Source: Maricurvus nonylphenolicus (GTDB lineage: Bacteria > Pseudomonadota > Gammaproteobacteria > Pseudomonadales > Cellvibrionaceae). Taken from it: DNA of 64,000 nucleotides. The stretch is from assembly GCF_042854845.1 (NCBI RefSeq), contig NZ_AP031498.1, positions 1,798,001-1,862,000 on the forward strand, given 5' to 3'. Under the pieces are notes generated by a model. That model made no database searches, had not been told where the DNA came from, and was given only the letters and a program-made list of their open reading frames with translations. The position numbers and the translations under genes are program-made. Positions 1 to 8,893 of the stretch are shown here, piece by piece; position 1 is the stretch's first letter; each line of letters begins with the position of its first letter.

Positions 1-2
1 TT

Positions 3-803
3 GAAGTTATCTCGCTAGGGTATTTAGGTAATCAGCCGCACCGTTACAGTCGTATCCGCTTATGGGGGTCGGTCGGTTTTGTCCTGGTTGTAGCAGGGCT
101 GGGTTGGCTATTTGACTGGTTAAGTATTCGTTATCTGCCGTTTGTTGCCATTGGTTTTTTGGTGTGTATCTGGCTGAGCCACTTCACCATTCGTGAACAA
201 CCGTTGCCGCACGTACCACCCAGTAAAGGTGATTTATGGCGGGTGTTAAAACAGCCTGCGGTGATCGCTTTTTTACTCAGCAGTTGCTTGTTGCAAGTCA
301 GTCATGGCGCTTATTACACGTTTTACAGTGTCTACCTAGAGTCATTGGATTACAGTCGCTCTGCCATTGGTATTTTGTGGGCACTGGGGGTGGTAGCAGA
401 GGTCCTGATTTTTATCATTATGCCGCGCTGGTTTGAATGGCTCAGCTTGCGTCGCATAATGATCTTTACCTTGGTTGTTACCGTGGTGAGGTGGTGGTTA
501 ATTGGCTGTTATGCCGACTCTCTAACGGTATTACTGATCGCCCAACTTTTACATGCATTCAGTTTCGGCTCTGCCCATGCTGTGGCCATTGAATTGATTC
601 GGCGGTTCTTTTCCGGTTCGGTACATGGCCAGGGGCAGGCGCTGTACAGTGCTGCCAGTTTCGGGTTGGGTGGCGCTTTGGGGGCTTTTATCAGTGGTAT
701 GGTATGGGGCGCGAGTCCGGTGCTGGCCTTTGCTATCAGTGCATTTGCAGCCGCTTTAGCACTGTGGCTGGTATGGCGCTATTTACATATGGTTGAGCTT
801 TAG
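3..803 (+). CDS. MFS transporter, HcaT/PPP-type (5' partial)
   Basis: The reading frame is open from the window edge, so the N-terminal part is missing; about 266 residues remain. Several hydrophobic segments typical of a multi-spanning inner-membrane carrier are visible. The segment YSRIRLWGSVGF near the start of the visible part matches the loop motif of the MFS_1-like group that includes the 3-phenylpropionate transporter HcaT and the NupG-type nucleoside carriers. A second half with helices around FLLSSCLLQVSHGAYYTFYS supports the two-domain MFS layout. Its likely role is proton-coupled uptake or efflux of a small organic solute; the substrate cannot be read here. It ends 200 bases before the next gene, and no terminator is evident in that gap. 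Confidence 0.8.
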   Translation, partial: EVISLGYLGNQPHRYSRIRLWGSVGFVLVVAGLGWLFDWLSIRYLPFVAIGFLVCIWLSHFTIREQPLPHVPPSKGDLWRVLKQPAVIAFLLSSCLLQVSHGAYYTFYSVYLESLDYSRSAIGILWALGVVAEVLIFIIMPRWFEWLSLRRIMIFTLVVTVVRWWLIGCYADSLTVLLIAQLLHAFSFGSAHAVAIELIRRFFSGSVHGQGQALYSAASFGLGGALGAFISGMVWGASPVLAFAISAFAAALALWLVWRYLHMVEL

Positions 804-1006
804 GTCCAGCAGGACTATGCTAGGGGTGAGCGTTGCCGGTTAAGGTTATAACAATAATAACCGGTAGCTAGTGATTCAGTACTGAGTCGTTGCTAATAGC
901 CATAACAAAGGCAGGGACTAAGCATTGAATAATATGCAGGGCTGGCCTGCTCTTCCTATTGGGTCCTAACCCTGTGTTTCCGCTTCTAAATTCTTGGAGG
1001 TGTGTG

Positions 1007-1942
1007 ATGCGTAGCGTTGTTACGATTTGGGGCTCTGTCCTGGCTGCTTGTGCCTTGATCTTTCCTGTGTTTGCCGCTGCTGAAAGCCAGTGCCCATTAA
1101 TTGATTGCGATTGTGATAGCTTGATGGAAGCCGATTGGCAGGCCCGTTGTCAGCAACGACAATCACGATTACAAACATCCTGTGAGGCCAATCAGGGCAA
1201 ATTGACGGGCTTTTGCTATGTCTCAGGCCCCAGTGCCTATCCGGTGGCGTTAAGCGTAAAGCCTTCATCACAACCGTTAGCGCGTGGCTCCGAGAAAGAG
1301 CTGCGTGAGCGCATCAAAAATTTGCAGTGGTCGGCGACTGATGACAATCAGGTAGCATTAAATAGCCAGCAGCAAGGCAAGCTGCGTCAGGCGTTGTTAT
1401 TACGCAAACGTGAGCACAAAACTCGCAAGCAAATCTACCAAACACAGTTGGCTCTTGGCGCATTGTGGACGACAGAAAATGATATTGATGAGTTGGTAGA
1501 TTACTGGCTTGAGGCATCCGAAAATAAGCTGGCGCAGGTGGAGGCGATGGTGATGTCGGCGACCAAGTTGTGGTTGGATGCGGAGAATATAGACGATAAA
1601 AAACGCAGTGTGTTACAGCAGCGTCTGGCCGCCCGGATGATGTCTAATGCGGGAGCCCTGTTGGAACAAACTGCCTATGCCTTCAGCATGGCCGGTAAAC
1701 CACAAGAGGCGGTAAACCAGTGGCAACAGGCCGCGCAAAAAGCCGAACAGCTGGTGGAGTGGCAGCAGTCGGTAAAGGCCAAAGCCAGTCATATTCACTT
1801 TTACCAGCAGCAGGCTGCGGCGAGATGGTTCCGGGCGGCACTGACAGCAAGCAAAGCGGAATTGGCTGCAGATGCTCAAATGGCACAAGAGCAGGCGTTA
1901 CGTGTATTGGGTGTTGATGCCAAACAGGTCGCTGGCGGTTAA
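1007..1942 (+). CDS. Secreted Cys-rich hypothetical protein
   Basis: I do not recognise the family. The start was placed at ATG 1007 because a GGAGG lies six bases upstream and the protein then begins with a clean Sec signal peptide (residues 1 to about 25, ending near FAAAES). An in-frame ATG at 959 would add 16 residues that spoil the signal. The mature N-terminus is rich in cysteine (CPLIDCDCDS, then three more Cys by about residue 70), which suggests disulfides in the periplasm. The remainder (about residues 90-310) is strongly helical with many Gln, Ala, Lys and Glu, and may form helical hairpins or a coiled coil. No enzyme motif was seen. It stands alone between a transporter and an AraC regulator. 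Confidence 0.7.
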   Translation: MRSVVTIWGSVLAACALIFPVFAAAESQCPLIDCDCDSLMEADWQARCQQRQSRLQTSCEANQGKLTGFCYVSGPSAYPVALSVKPSSQPLARGSEKELRERIKNLQWSATDDNQVALNSQQQGKLRQALLLRKREHKTRKQIYQTQLALGALWTTENDIDELVDYWLEASENKLAQVEAMVMSATKLWLDAENIDDKKRSVLQQRLAARMMSNAGALLEQTAYAFSMAGKPQEAVNQWQQAAQKAEQLVEWQQSVKAKASHIHFYQQQAAARWFRAALTASKAELAADAQMAQEQALRVLGVDAKQVAGG

Positions 1943-2018
1943 TCGGATTGGTTTCCTGCGAGGCTTGAATTAGACTTTGGCATCTACAGAAGAGTGTTGA
2001 GAAGCCAAGAGTAAGCGT

Positions 2019-3047
2019 GTGAGTCAGCAGGGTATTACATCGCAGGATGCCGCCTTAACCATTAATTATATTGGTTTTGCGTTACGGACACTGAAAGCAG
2101 AGGGGTATGCTGCCGACCGTTTACTTGACGGTACAGGGTTGAGCGAAAGTGATTTGCTAAACCCGGATTTTCGTTGCAGCTTCGATCAGCATAAAACCTT
2201 TGTCTTAAATGCCATTCGTGAAACGGGCAATCCGCATTTGGGGTTGTGGCTTGGTAATCGTTTTAACCCGATAAATATCGGCTTGCCAGCTTCCGCTGCA
2301 ATCAGCAGTGATATCTTTGCCACTGCGCTGGATATTCTGCAGCAATTTGTTTCCCTGAATTTTTCTATTCTCACCTTCGAATCCCATGAAGAGGGGGATG
2401 TGGTAGTCATGCAGGGTAAACCTGTTGTGGATGTGGGGGAGATGGAATACTTTGTTCTGGGCAGTAGTTTGGTTGTGACAGAAAACTTCTTTAAGCTCTT
2501 GTTGGGTGAGTCGCAAGTGATCGCTTGTGCAGAGTTTGCCATGGCAGAAGTTCCCGGCTGGGAGTCATACAGCGAAGCTATGGGGGTGCCGTTTCGTTTC
2601 AATACCGAGGCGACCCGTATTCTGCTGCCAAAACAGTTTTTACTGCGACCGTTAGCGGGCACGGACCCTGTGGTGCATCAGCATATGCTGCGCTTGTGTG
2701 AAAAACAGCTGGCTGAAACGGTGCCGACGGGTAGCTTGGAGGCGCGCGTCAGAGGTTCGATTTCGCGCCGTCATTATCACAATATCGTCGCTGAGGAGAT
2801 TGCTGCCGAGCTGGGAATGTCAGAGCGAAGTTTGCGTCGTCAGCTCAGTCAGGCAGATACATCGGTGAAGAAAATTCTCGACGCGATGCGTGAGGCGCGG
2901 GCGCGTGAGCTGCTTGAAGTCGCCAATTTACCCGTTACCACGATTGCCTATGATTTGGGCTTTAGTGACCCTTCAAACTTTGCCCGCAGTTTTAAGCGCT
3001 GGGTTGGCATGTCCCCGCAAGAGTATAGAGATAAAGCTATCAGCTAG
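2019..3047 (+). CDS. AraC-family regulator with Arabinose_bd-type N-terminal domain
   Basis: This 342-residue protein has the two-domain layout of OruR/ArgR-like AraC regulators. An N-terminal ligand-sensing domain (about residues 15-210, the Arabinose_bd type) is followed by a C-terminal double helix-turn-helix (about residues 245-340), with the family signature VTTIAYDLGFSDPSNFARSFKRWVGMSPQEYR. Translation appears to start at GTG 2019, and no better in-frame ATG exists nearby. It lies 97 bases upstream of the isomerase and SDR genes on the same strand and is a plausible local activator for them. The effector is unknown. Confidence 0.9.
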   Translation: MSQQGITSQDAALTINYIGFALRTLKAEGYAADRLLDGTGLSESDLLNPDFRCSFDQHKTFVLNAIRETGNPHLGLWLGNRFNPINIGLPASAAISSDIFATALDILQQFVSLNFSILTFESHEEGDVVVMQGKPVVDVGEMEYFVLGSSLVVTENFFKLLLGESQVIACAEFAMAEVPGWESYSEAMGVPFRFNTEATRILLPKQFLLRPLAGTDPVVHQHMLRLCEKQLAETVPTGSLEARVRGSISRRHYHNIVAEEIAAELGMSERSLRRQLSQADTSVKKILDAMREARARELLEVANLPVTTIAYDLGFSDPSNFARSFKRWVGMSPQEYRDKAIS

Positions 3048-3144
3048 AGCGGTCAAAACTGACCGGTGATTGGCCAGCATTGAGTAGCGGGTATTCCAGG
3101 GCTTGATTACGATTAACTCACTATAACAATGTGAGAGATCGGAA

Positions 3145-3786
3145 ATGAACCCCACTGTTGATGTCTATTGGTCGTTTCGTAGCCCCTATTCCTACCTGGT
3201 TACCCCGGATCTGTTAAAGCTTCGTGAAGACTATGCCGTTGATGTGAAGCTCAGGCCCGTGCTGCCAATTGCGATACGTGCCAAACAAACCCTGTTTGAT
3301 CCCAAGGATCAATCCAAAATCCACTATATCCTGATGGATGTCGCCCGCCGGGCAGAATTTCTGGGTATGAAGATGGATTTCCCATCGCCTGATCCTATTG
3401 TGCAAAACCTGGAAACCTTCGAAGTCGCCGAAGAGCAACCTTACATTTATCGCCTTACCTCATTGGGCGTGGAGGCAGAGCGCCGTGGTAAGGGTATCGA
3501 TTTGGCCTATGCGGTGTCCCATATGATCTGGGGAGGGACTAAAAATTGGGACCAGGGTGACTGCCTGAAGGATGCCGTTGCTTCAGCTGGGCTTGATCTT
3601 AATGAGTTGGACGCAGCTATTGCTGAATACGATGTGATGGCAGAGATCGAAAATAATCAGCAAGCGCTTGAGGCGGCGGGGCACTGGGGCGTACCGACTA
3701 TGGTATTTAACGGTGAGCCATTCTTTGGCCAGGATCGTATCGAAACCTTGCGCTGGCGTTTGGATCAGTGTGATTTGCGTAAATAA
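3145..3786 (+). CDS. DsbA-fold 2-hydroxychromene-2-carboxylate isomerase-like protein
   Basis: At 213 residues it has the usual length for the kappa-GST / HCCA isomerase group. The N-terminus VDVYWSFRSPYSYL matches the start of this thioredoxin-fold family. The serine after SFR replaces the DsbA cysteine and is the expected catalytic or glutathione-binding residue. The C-terminal GVPTMVFNGEPFFGQDRIETL is the conserved second thioredoxin half. Family members act in the cytoplasm in aromatic degradation (NahD) or as glutathione-dependent isomerases. The SDR starts 24 bases downstream on the same strand, so the two are probably cotranscribed. The substrate is unknown. Confidence 0.85.
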   Translation: MNPTVDVYWSFRSPYSYLVTPDLLKLREDYAVDVKLRPVLPIAIRAKQTLFDPKDQSKIHYILMDVARRAEFLGMKMDFPSPDPIVQNLETFEVAEEQPYIYRLTSLGVEAERRGKGIDLAYAVSHMIWGGTKNWDQGDCLKDAVASAGLDLNELDAAIAEYDVMAEIENNQQALEAAGHWGVPTMVFNGEPFFGQDRIETLRWRLDQCDLRK

Positions 3787-3809
3787 AAAATGACAGAGTG
3801 AGAGAAATT

Positions 3810-4604
3810 ATGGATCTTCAAATTAAAGGTAAAAAAGCCATTATGGCCGGCGGCAGTGCCGGTATGGGTAGGGCAACGGCTGAGCGTTTGGCGGAAGCTG
3901 GCGCAGATCTGGTGATTACTGCGCGTCGCGAGGAGCGGCTGGTAAAAGCCGCCGAAGAAATGTCGGCAAAATACGGTGTCAGCGTCACCCCCGTGGTGGC
4001 TGATTCCTCGAAAGAGGAAGGTAGACAAGCATTATTCGAGGCCTGTCCGGATCCAGATATCCTGGCAATTACCATTAAGCCGCCGGCTCCCAATGGTGAT
4101 TTTCTTAAACTTACACCAGAAGACTGGCGTAACTCGGTTGATACTGCACTGATCGGTCCGATTGAAATTATGCGCAACTATATCCCGGTAATGAAAGACA
4201 AGGGCTGGGGGCGCATTGTGAATATTGCGACTTTCTCGGCCAAGAATCCCATGCTGTGGCGTTTGATGTCTGGGCCGGCACGTTCAGCATTGATAAATTA
4301 CACGGCAAGTGTGTCTCGTGAAGTCGCTCAATACGGTATTACGATTAACAATATTCTGCCGGGTATGTTCCAAACCGAAGGTGCTGAGGAATTGATAGAG
4401 GTTTATGCTGAAGCCTTTAACTTGCCTGCTGACCAGGATGCTGTGCTGACCCACTTCCTGGAAAACAACAAGATTCCTGCTGGTTTTATTGCCGATGCTG
4501 ACGATATGGCGCCTATGGCGGCGTTGTTGTGCAGTCCTTTATCGCGCTTTATTGTCGGACAGAATATTGTCATTGATGGCGGGCAGCATCACTCGCTTTT
4601 CTAG
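3810..4604 (+). CDS. SDR-family protein with non-canonical active site
   Basis: This is a 264-residue short-chain dehydrogenase/reductase. The N-terminal Rossmann motif GGSAGMGRATAERLAEAGAD binds NAD(P)H. The usual catalytic serine region is IVNIATFS. Where most SDRs have Tyr-x3-Lys (YSASK), this protein reads MSGPARSAL, so both the tyrosine and the lysine are replaced (Ser or Met, and Arg). The C-terminal ITINNILPGMF segment is normal. Either it belongs to the SDR subgroup with an SxxAR-type motif or it is not a classical reductase. ATG 3810 was chosen over GTG 3798 because a purine-rich GAGAGA precedes it. It is probably cotranscribed with the upstream isomerase. Confidence 0.85.
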   Translation: MDLQIKGKKAIMAGGSAGMGRATAERLAEAGADLVITARREERLVKAAEEMSAKYGVSVTPVVADSSKEEGRQALFEACPDPDILAITIKPPAPNGDFLKLTPEDWRNSVDTALIGPIEIMRNYIPVMKDKGWGRIVNIATFSAKNPMLWRLMSGPARSALINYTASVSREVAQYGITINNILPGMFQTEGAEELIEVYAEAFNLPADQDAVLTHFLENNKIPAGFIADADDMAPMAALLCSPLSRFIVGQNIVIDGGQHHSLF

Positions 4605-4689
4605 CCATCTACTACGAGGCGCAAGGGTTGAGGGGTTTCTTTAGAATCAGTAGTATTTACGGATAATAATTGTTCAATGAATCCCTGCC

Positions 4690-5448
4690 GTGCTACGAAC
4701 CCTTATTTTTGCGCTTCTTTGGTTGTCGTCAGTCAGTGTCGCCAATGAAGTCAAGTTTATCACTGTAAACTGGCCGCCTTTTTATGCCAGTGACCTACCT
4801 CACAATGGCTTTGTGGCCGAAATCGCCCGTGAGGCGCTTAGGCGTAAAGGCTATAAAATGGACCTTAGCTTTACGCCGCTCAAAAGAGCCAAGCACCTGA
4901 CGCGCCGAGGCGAGGTCCATGCACTGTTTGGTTGTTGGAATAGCCTGGAAAACCGTACCCATTACAATATGTCAAAAGCGCCGTTGGCTAACGGCTCAGG
5001 CCATTTTTTGGCGGCAAAGGGTTCTGATTTTCAAGGTGTTCGCCCTGAGGAACTATTAGGTAAGCGTGTAGGCATTGTGCGCGGTTATACCACCAGCAAA
5101 CAAATGCAGGGGTTATTTGAGTCTGGCAAGGTAACCCGGGTTGAGGTTAGTCGGATAAAGCAGTTGCTCGATTTAATGCAGGTGGGCGGCAGGATCGATT
5201 TGATTCTGGAGAATGTTTTTGTTGCCAAGCACGTCTTCCAGCAGCATTACCCTGACAAGACATTTGGTCTTGAGGTCGTGGGCGAGGATTATATTGATGG
5301 TGGGCTCTATATTTGCTGGGCTGAAAGTAACCCTGAAGCCCATAAAATGCGGGTCGACTTTGACGAGGCAATTCAGAGCATGATCAATGATGGCTCAATT
5401 GATCGTATAGAATCCCGGTTTGGTATTTCACTTACCAGTATTCAATAA
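4690..5448 (+). CDS. Periplasmic substrate-binding protein, family 3
   Basis: A 252-residue exported protein with a short signal peptide (residues 1 to about 18, ending SSVSVA), followed by a family 3 solute-binding fold. Recognisable pieces are the opening FITVNWPPFYASDLPHNGFVAEI, the hinge LLGKRVGIVRGYTT and the C-terminal MINDGSIDRIESRFG. No permease or ATPase gene is adjacent, so it may serve as a stand-alone sensor or scavenger like many marine homologues. The start is GTG; the nearby upstream ATG (4677) is out of frame. Transcription probably ends at the palindrome just after the stop. Confidence 0.8.
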   Translation: MLRTLIFALLWLSSVSVANEVKFITVNWPPFYASDLPHNGFVAEIAREALRRKGYKMDLSFTPLKRAKHLTRRGEVHALFGCWNSLENRTHYNMSKAPLANGSGHFLAAKGSDFQGVRPEELLGKRVGIVRGYTTSKQMQGLFESGKVTRVEVSRIKQLLDLMQVGGRIDLILENVFVAKHVFQQHYPDKTFGLEVVGEDYIDGGLYICWAESNPEAHKMRVDFDEAIQSMINDGSIDRIESRFGISLTSIQ

Positions 5449-5455
5449 AGGTTTA

Positions 5456-5488
5456 TTCGTCCACGCGAAGAGGTTTCGCGTGGACGAA
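5456..5488. terminator. Perfect 14-bp hairpin between convergent genes
   Basis: TTCGTCCACGCGAA, loop GAGGT, then the exact reverse complement. It lies between the stop of the solute-binding protein (+) and the stop of the barrel protein (-), so it can serve both strands, although the U-tracts are weak. Confidence 0.75.
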
Positions 5489-5498
5489 CGTAAGACAT

Positions 5499-6248
5499 TT
5501 AAAAATGAAGCGTGGCGGCAATATAGGGGCCGTCGAGCGTTACGTCTGTTCGCAGATCATCCAGATCTTCCACTTCCAGCTGCATTTCCCGGTAGCCTAA
5601 TTCAATGCCCAAATCGAGCAGCGGTAATATGTCCGTGTTGTACATAATCTTGGCACTGTAATCGATCAGCTTGTCATCTTCCCAGCGGGTGAAGTGAGCG
5701 TCAGCTGCGATTGACCAGCCAGTAAAGGGCAGGTCGAATTGCGCCTTGCCGTAGGCCATGGGCAGGGTGCCTTCCAGCGTGATCTTTTCGATACTGGTGC
5801 CGTCAGTCGCTTTTACCTGGCCATCGAAGTGTCGCAGTGTTAGCCCCAAATCCAGATTGACCCAGTTGTCGAGAATTTCGTAGTAAAGCACCGCATCGGT
5901 GTGGCTGAGGTCTAAATCTGTCGTGACGGTTGTTCCGGCGGTGTAGGTGGTGCCATTGACCGTATAGCTCTTGGTGAGTGTGCCGGTGTCCTTGGTGTTG
6001 ATATCTGTGTGTTGCAACTTGATGTTGGGCAGCAGTGGAATCGGATGCTCCAGTGCTACAAAGTAAAAGTTGTTGTCTTCGTCCTTGATACCCAGCTCAT
6101 CGGTGTCGACGCGATTTTCTCCTAAATCGCCACTGAAGTCGGCTTGCCATAGGCCAACGCCGGCATAAACGCCCAGTACAGTATCGGCTTGAACGTGGGT
6201 GCTTAAAGCCAGTGCTGCACCAGCTGCTGCCAGGGTAAGGGTTTTCAT
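5499..6248 (-). CDS. Outer-membrane beta-barrel protein (TIGR04219-like)
   Basis: A 249-residue protein with a typical signal peptide (MKTLTLAAAGAALALSTHVQA). The mature start, DTVLGVYAGVGLWQADFSGD, is characteristic of the TIGR04219 barrel family. The rest alternates polar and hydrophobic residues in short strands and ends in aromatic-rich GPYIAATLHF, whose terminal Phe suits recognition by the BAM complex. Function is unknown; family members are small monomeric outer-membrane proteins. It is convergent with the preceding gene and shares its palindromic terminator. Confidence 0.85.
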   Translation of the reverse strand: MKTLTLAAAGAALALSTHVQADTVLGVYAGVGLWQADFSGDLGENRVDTDELGIKDEDNNFYFVALEHPIPLLPNIKLQHTDINTKDTGTLTKSYTVNGTTYTAGTTVTTDLDLSHTDAVLYYEILDNWVNLDLGLTLRHFDGQVKATDGTSIEKITLEGTLPMAYGKAQFDLPFTGWSIAADAHFTRWEDDKLIDYSAKIMYNTDILPLLDLGIELGYREMQLEVEDLDDLRTDVTLDGPYIAATLHF

Positions 6249-6379
6249 ATGCGGTTGCTCTTGTAGTTATTTTGAGTGTTGCAGATTCTTTATTGTAAAT
6301 TCGACCTGAGACCTAATCTGTTAACACGACCCGTTCAGAGTGTGTCTTATGTCACAGGGTTACTTTTGTTTGATTGGCG

Positions 6380-7294
6380 TTATATAAGCTCCTCATATTG
6401 TGAGTTGGTTGTAGTTTGATGTTGTTTGAGTAGTTCTAAAAAAGCGCCGGCCGCATTGCTTAAGGTATGCTCTCTGTGAGCGATGACACCCAGTTGACGC
6501 TGCAGTTGTACATTATTGATGGAAATAGATTGCACCTCCCCATCGATAATCGTTCTAGGTAATACGCTCCAGCCCAGGCCAATAGACACCAGCATCTTGA
6601 TGGTTTCCAGATAATTGGTGGCCATGGTCAGATCCAGTTGCAAAGATTTCGCGTCAAACAGCTGCTTAACCAGTTGAGTGGTGTAGGTGTTGATATTGGG
6701 CAAAATAGCGGGGAAGTGGCTGAGTTCTTTCAGTGTCAGTTTCTTACTATTGGCTAATGTGTGGTTCTTGGCGACAACAAACTCCAATGGGTCGGCCCAG
6801 ACACCAAAAGCTTCTACATCCTTATCCTGACTCTGCTGGGCTTCCGGCCCCAGTGTAATGACAGCCAGTTCGACATCGCCATGGCGAACCGCCTCATAGG
6901 CAACCTCGGAATCCATAAATTCAAAGGCCAGTTTCACCTCCGGATAAGTCTGGGTGAATTGGCGCAGGACATCAGGCAGCCGGTGCAGGCCTATATGGTG
7001 ACTGGTGGCTACATTCAGCTCGCCACTGACTTTACCGGTCAGATTGCTCATGGCTCTTTGCGTATCACTCACCGCCAGCAGTATCTGTCGAGCGCGGGGC
7101 AGCAGGGCGCGTCCGGCCTCGGTCAGAGTGATCTGGCGGCCAATACGGTCAAACAGCCGGCATTCCAACTGGGCTTCCAGGCTGGCAATGCGCTTGCTGA
7201 TCGCCGGCTGGGTCAGGTGCAGGCTATTGGCGGCGGCAGAGAAGGAGGATTGCTCGGCAACCGCCTGAAAGGCCTTGAGTAACTGGGTATCCAT
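6380..7294 (-). CDS. LysR-family regulator divergent from leuCDB
   Basis: A 304-residue LysR-type regulator. The N-terminal winged helix-turn-helix is clear (MDTQLLKAFQAVAEQSSFSA, then LTQPAISKRIASLEAQL), followed by a periplasmic-binding-protein-like effector domain (about residues 90-290). It is transcribed away from leuC, with a 149-bp shared promoter region holding a perfect ATTCC-N5-GGAAT dyad. Divergent LysR genes at leuC occur in many gammaproteobacteria. Control of leucine synthesis, probably with a pathway intermediate as co-inducer, is the reasonable inference from position. Confidence 0.9.
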   Translation of the reverse strand: MDTQLLKAFQAVAEQSSFSAAANSLHLTQPAISKRIASLEAQLECRLFDRIGRQITLTEAGRALLPRARQILLAVSDTQRAMSNLTGKVSGELNVATSHHIGLHRLPDVLRQFTQTYPEVKLAFEFMDSEVAYEAVRHGDVELAVITLGPEAQQSQDKDVEAFGVWADPLEFVVAKNHTLANSKKLTLKELSHFPAILPNINTYTTQLVKQLFDAKSLQLDLTMATNYLETIKMLVSIGLGWSVLPRTIIDGEVQSISINNVQLQRQLGVIAHREHTLSNAAGAFLELLKQHQTTTNSQYEELI

Positions 7295-7309
7295 ACTTTT
7301 ATCTTATCT

Positions 7310-7324
7310 ATTCCTATTTGGAAT
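7310..7324. promoter_or_regulatory. LysR-type box between lysR and leuC
   Basis: ATTCC-TATTT-GGAAT is a perfect dyad with the T-N11-A core expected of LysR operators. It sits 16 bases from the lysR start and 120 bases before leuC, suiting autoregulation plus leuC activation. An 11-bp direct repeat TTTTATCTTAT (7297-7307 and 7350-7360) flanks the region; its role is unknown. Confidence 0.6.
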
Positions 7325-7443
7325 GCAAACTATAAAAAAGATGAATTTGTTTTATCTTATGAGCGGTTTTACACTTCAGCTACCGTGATAAAAGCCCTGT
7401 GAAAAGCCAGGGCGTTAATAAACCTGATAGCTTGAGGTTCCCG

Positions 7444-8862
7444 ATGGCTGGAAAAACCCTTTACGACAAATTGTGGGATGCCCATCTCGTTAAACAGCGC
7501 GATGACGGCTCCGCCCTGATCTATATCGATCGTCATGTGATTCACGAAGTGACTTCACCCCAGGCTTTTGAAGGCCTGCGACTGGCTGGGCGTAAGCCGT
7601 GGCGTGTGGACTCTATCGTGGCAACCCCTGATCACAATGTACCGACGACCGTAAATGAGCGTGCTTCCGGTGTTGACGGTATCGAAGACCCGGTATCGAA
7701 AATTCAGGTACAAACCCTGGATGAGAACTGCGACGAGTTCGGTATTGTTGAGTTTAAAATCAACGACCGCCGTCAGGGCATCGTACACGTGGTTGGCCCT
7801 GAAACCGGCGCCTGCCTACCGGGTATGACGGTTGTTTGTGGTGATTCACACACCTCTACTGACGGTGCCTTGGGTGCATTGGCTCATGGTATCGGTACCA
7901 GTGAAGTGGAGCATGTGTTGGCAACCCAGTGCCTTGTCGCCAAGAAGATGAAAAACCTGCTGATCAAAGTCGATGGCCAGTTGGGTGAAGGTGTAACGGC
8001 AAAAGATGTTGTTTTGCATATTTGTGGTGTGATCGGCACCGCCGGCGGTACCGGTTATGCGATGGAATTCGGCGGTGAAGTCTTCCGCAATATGAGCATG
8101 GAAGGCCGTTTGACTGTATGTAACATGTCTATCGAAGCTGGCGCCCGTGCCGGTATGGTGGCTGTGGACGATATCACGCTGGAATACGTTAAAGGCCGTA
8201 CCTACGCGCCAAAAGGTGCCGAGTGGGATGCCGCAGTTGAAAACTGGAAAGATCTGAAGTCTGACGACGATGCGGTTTTCGACAAGGTAGTAGAAATTAA
8301 CGGTGCTGACATCAAACCACAGGTGACCTGGGGCACCTCGCCAGAGATGGTGTTGCCAGTTGATGCCAATGTGCCTAACCCGGATGACGAAAATGATCCG
8401 GTGAAAAAAGAGGGCATTATTCGCGCTCTGGAATATATGGGTTTGCAGGCCGGCCAGAAAATTACCGATATCAACGTTGATCGTGTATTTGTGGGTTCTT
8501 GTACCAACTCGCGTATTGAAGATATGCGCGCAGCCGCTGAGGTGGTGAAAGGCAAGAAGAAAGCCGATAGCGTTAAGCAGGCGTTGATTGTGCCGGGTTC
8601 CGGTGAAGTTAAGGCCCAGGCGGAAGCCGAAGGTCTGGACAAGATCTTTATCGAAGCGGGTATGGAATGGCGCGAGCCGGGTTGCTCCATGTGCCTGGCC
8701 ATGAATGCCGATAAATTGGGTAACGGTGAGCACTGTGCCTCTACCTCTAACCGTAACTTCGAAGGTCGCCAGGGTTACGGAGGTCGTACGCATTTGGTGA
8801 GCCCTGCCATGGCTGCTGCCGCTGCCATTGCTGGTCACTTTGTTGATGTACGTGATCTTTAA
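7444..8862 (+). CDS. leuC: 3-isopropylmalate dehydratase large subunit
   Basis: LeuC with LeuD isomerises 2-isopropylmalate to 3-isopropylmalate in leucine biosynthesis. The start MAGKTLYDKLWDAH (ATG 7444, after GAGG) gives 472 residues, close to the family norm. An upstream in-frame GTG at 7399 would add an atypical extension. The aconitase-type [4Fe-4S] ligands are visible: one Cys in FVGSCTNSRIED and two in EPGCSMCLAMN. The substrate-binding CGDSHTSTDGALG is intact. It is the first gene of leuCDB, followed 31 bases later by leuD. Confidence 0.97.
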   Translation: MAGKTLYDKLWDAHLVKQRDDGSALIYIDRHVIHEVTSPQAFEGLRLAGRKPWRVDSIVATPDHNVPTTVNERASGVDGIEDPVSKIQVQTLDENCDEFGIVEFKINDRRQGIVHVVGPETGACLPGMTVVCGDSHTSTDGALGALAHGIGTSEVEHVLATQCLVAKKMKNLLIKVDGQLGEGVTAKDVVLHICGVIGTAGGTGYAMEFGGEVFRNMSMEGRLTVCNMSIEAGARAGMVAVDDITLEYVKGRTYAPKGAEWDAAVENWKDLKSDDDAVFDKVVEINGADIKPQVTWGTSPEMVLPVDANVPNPDDENDPVKKEGIIRALEYMGLQAGQKITDINVDRVFVGSCTNSRIEDMRAAAEVVKGKKKADSVKQALIVPGSGEVKAQAEAEGLDKIFIEAGMEWREPGCSMCLAMNADKLGNGEHCASTSNRNFEGRQGYGGRTHLVSPAMAAAAAIAGHFVDVRDL

Positions 8863-8893
8863 GCGTCGCTAACCGAATATAGGGTTAAAGAAT

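Noticed and set aside
7846..8838. A 330-residue minus-strand frame opposite leuC
   Set aside because: It lies wholly within leuC on the other strand and shows no family motif or ribosome site. It is a shadow of GC-biased coding sequence.
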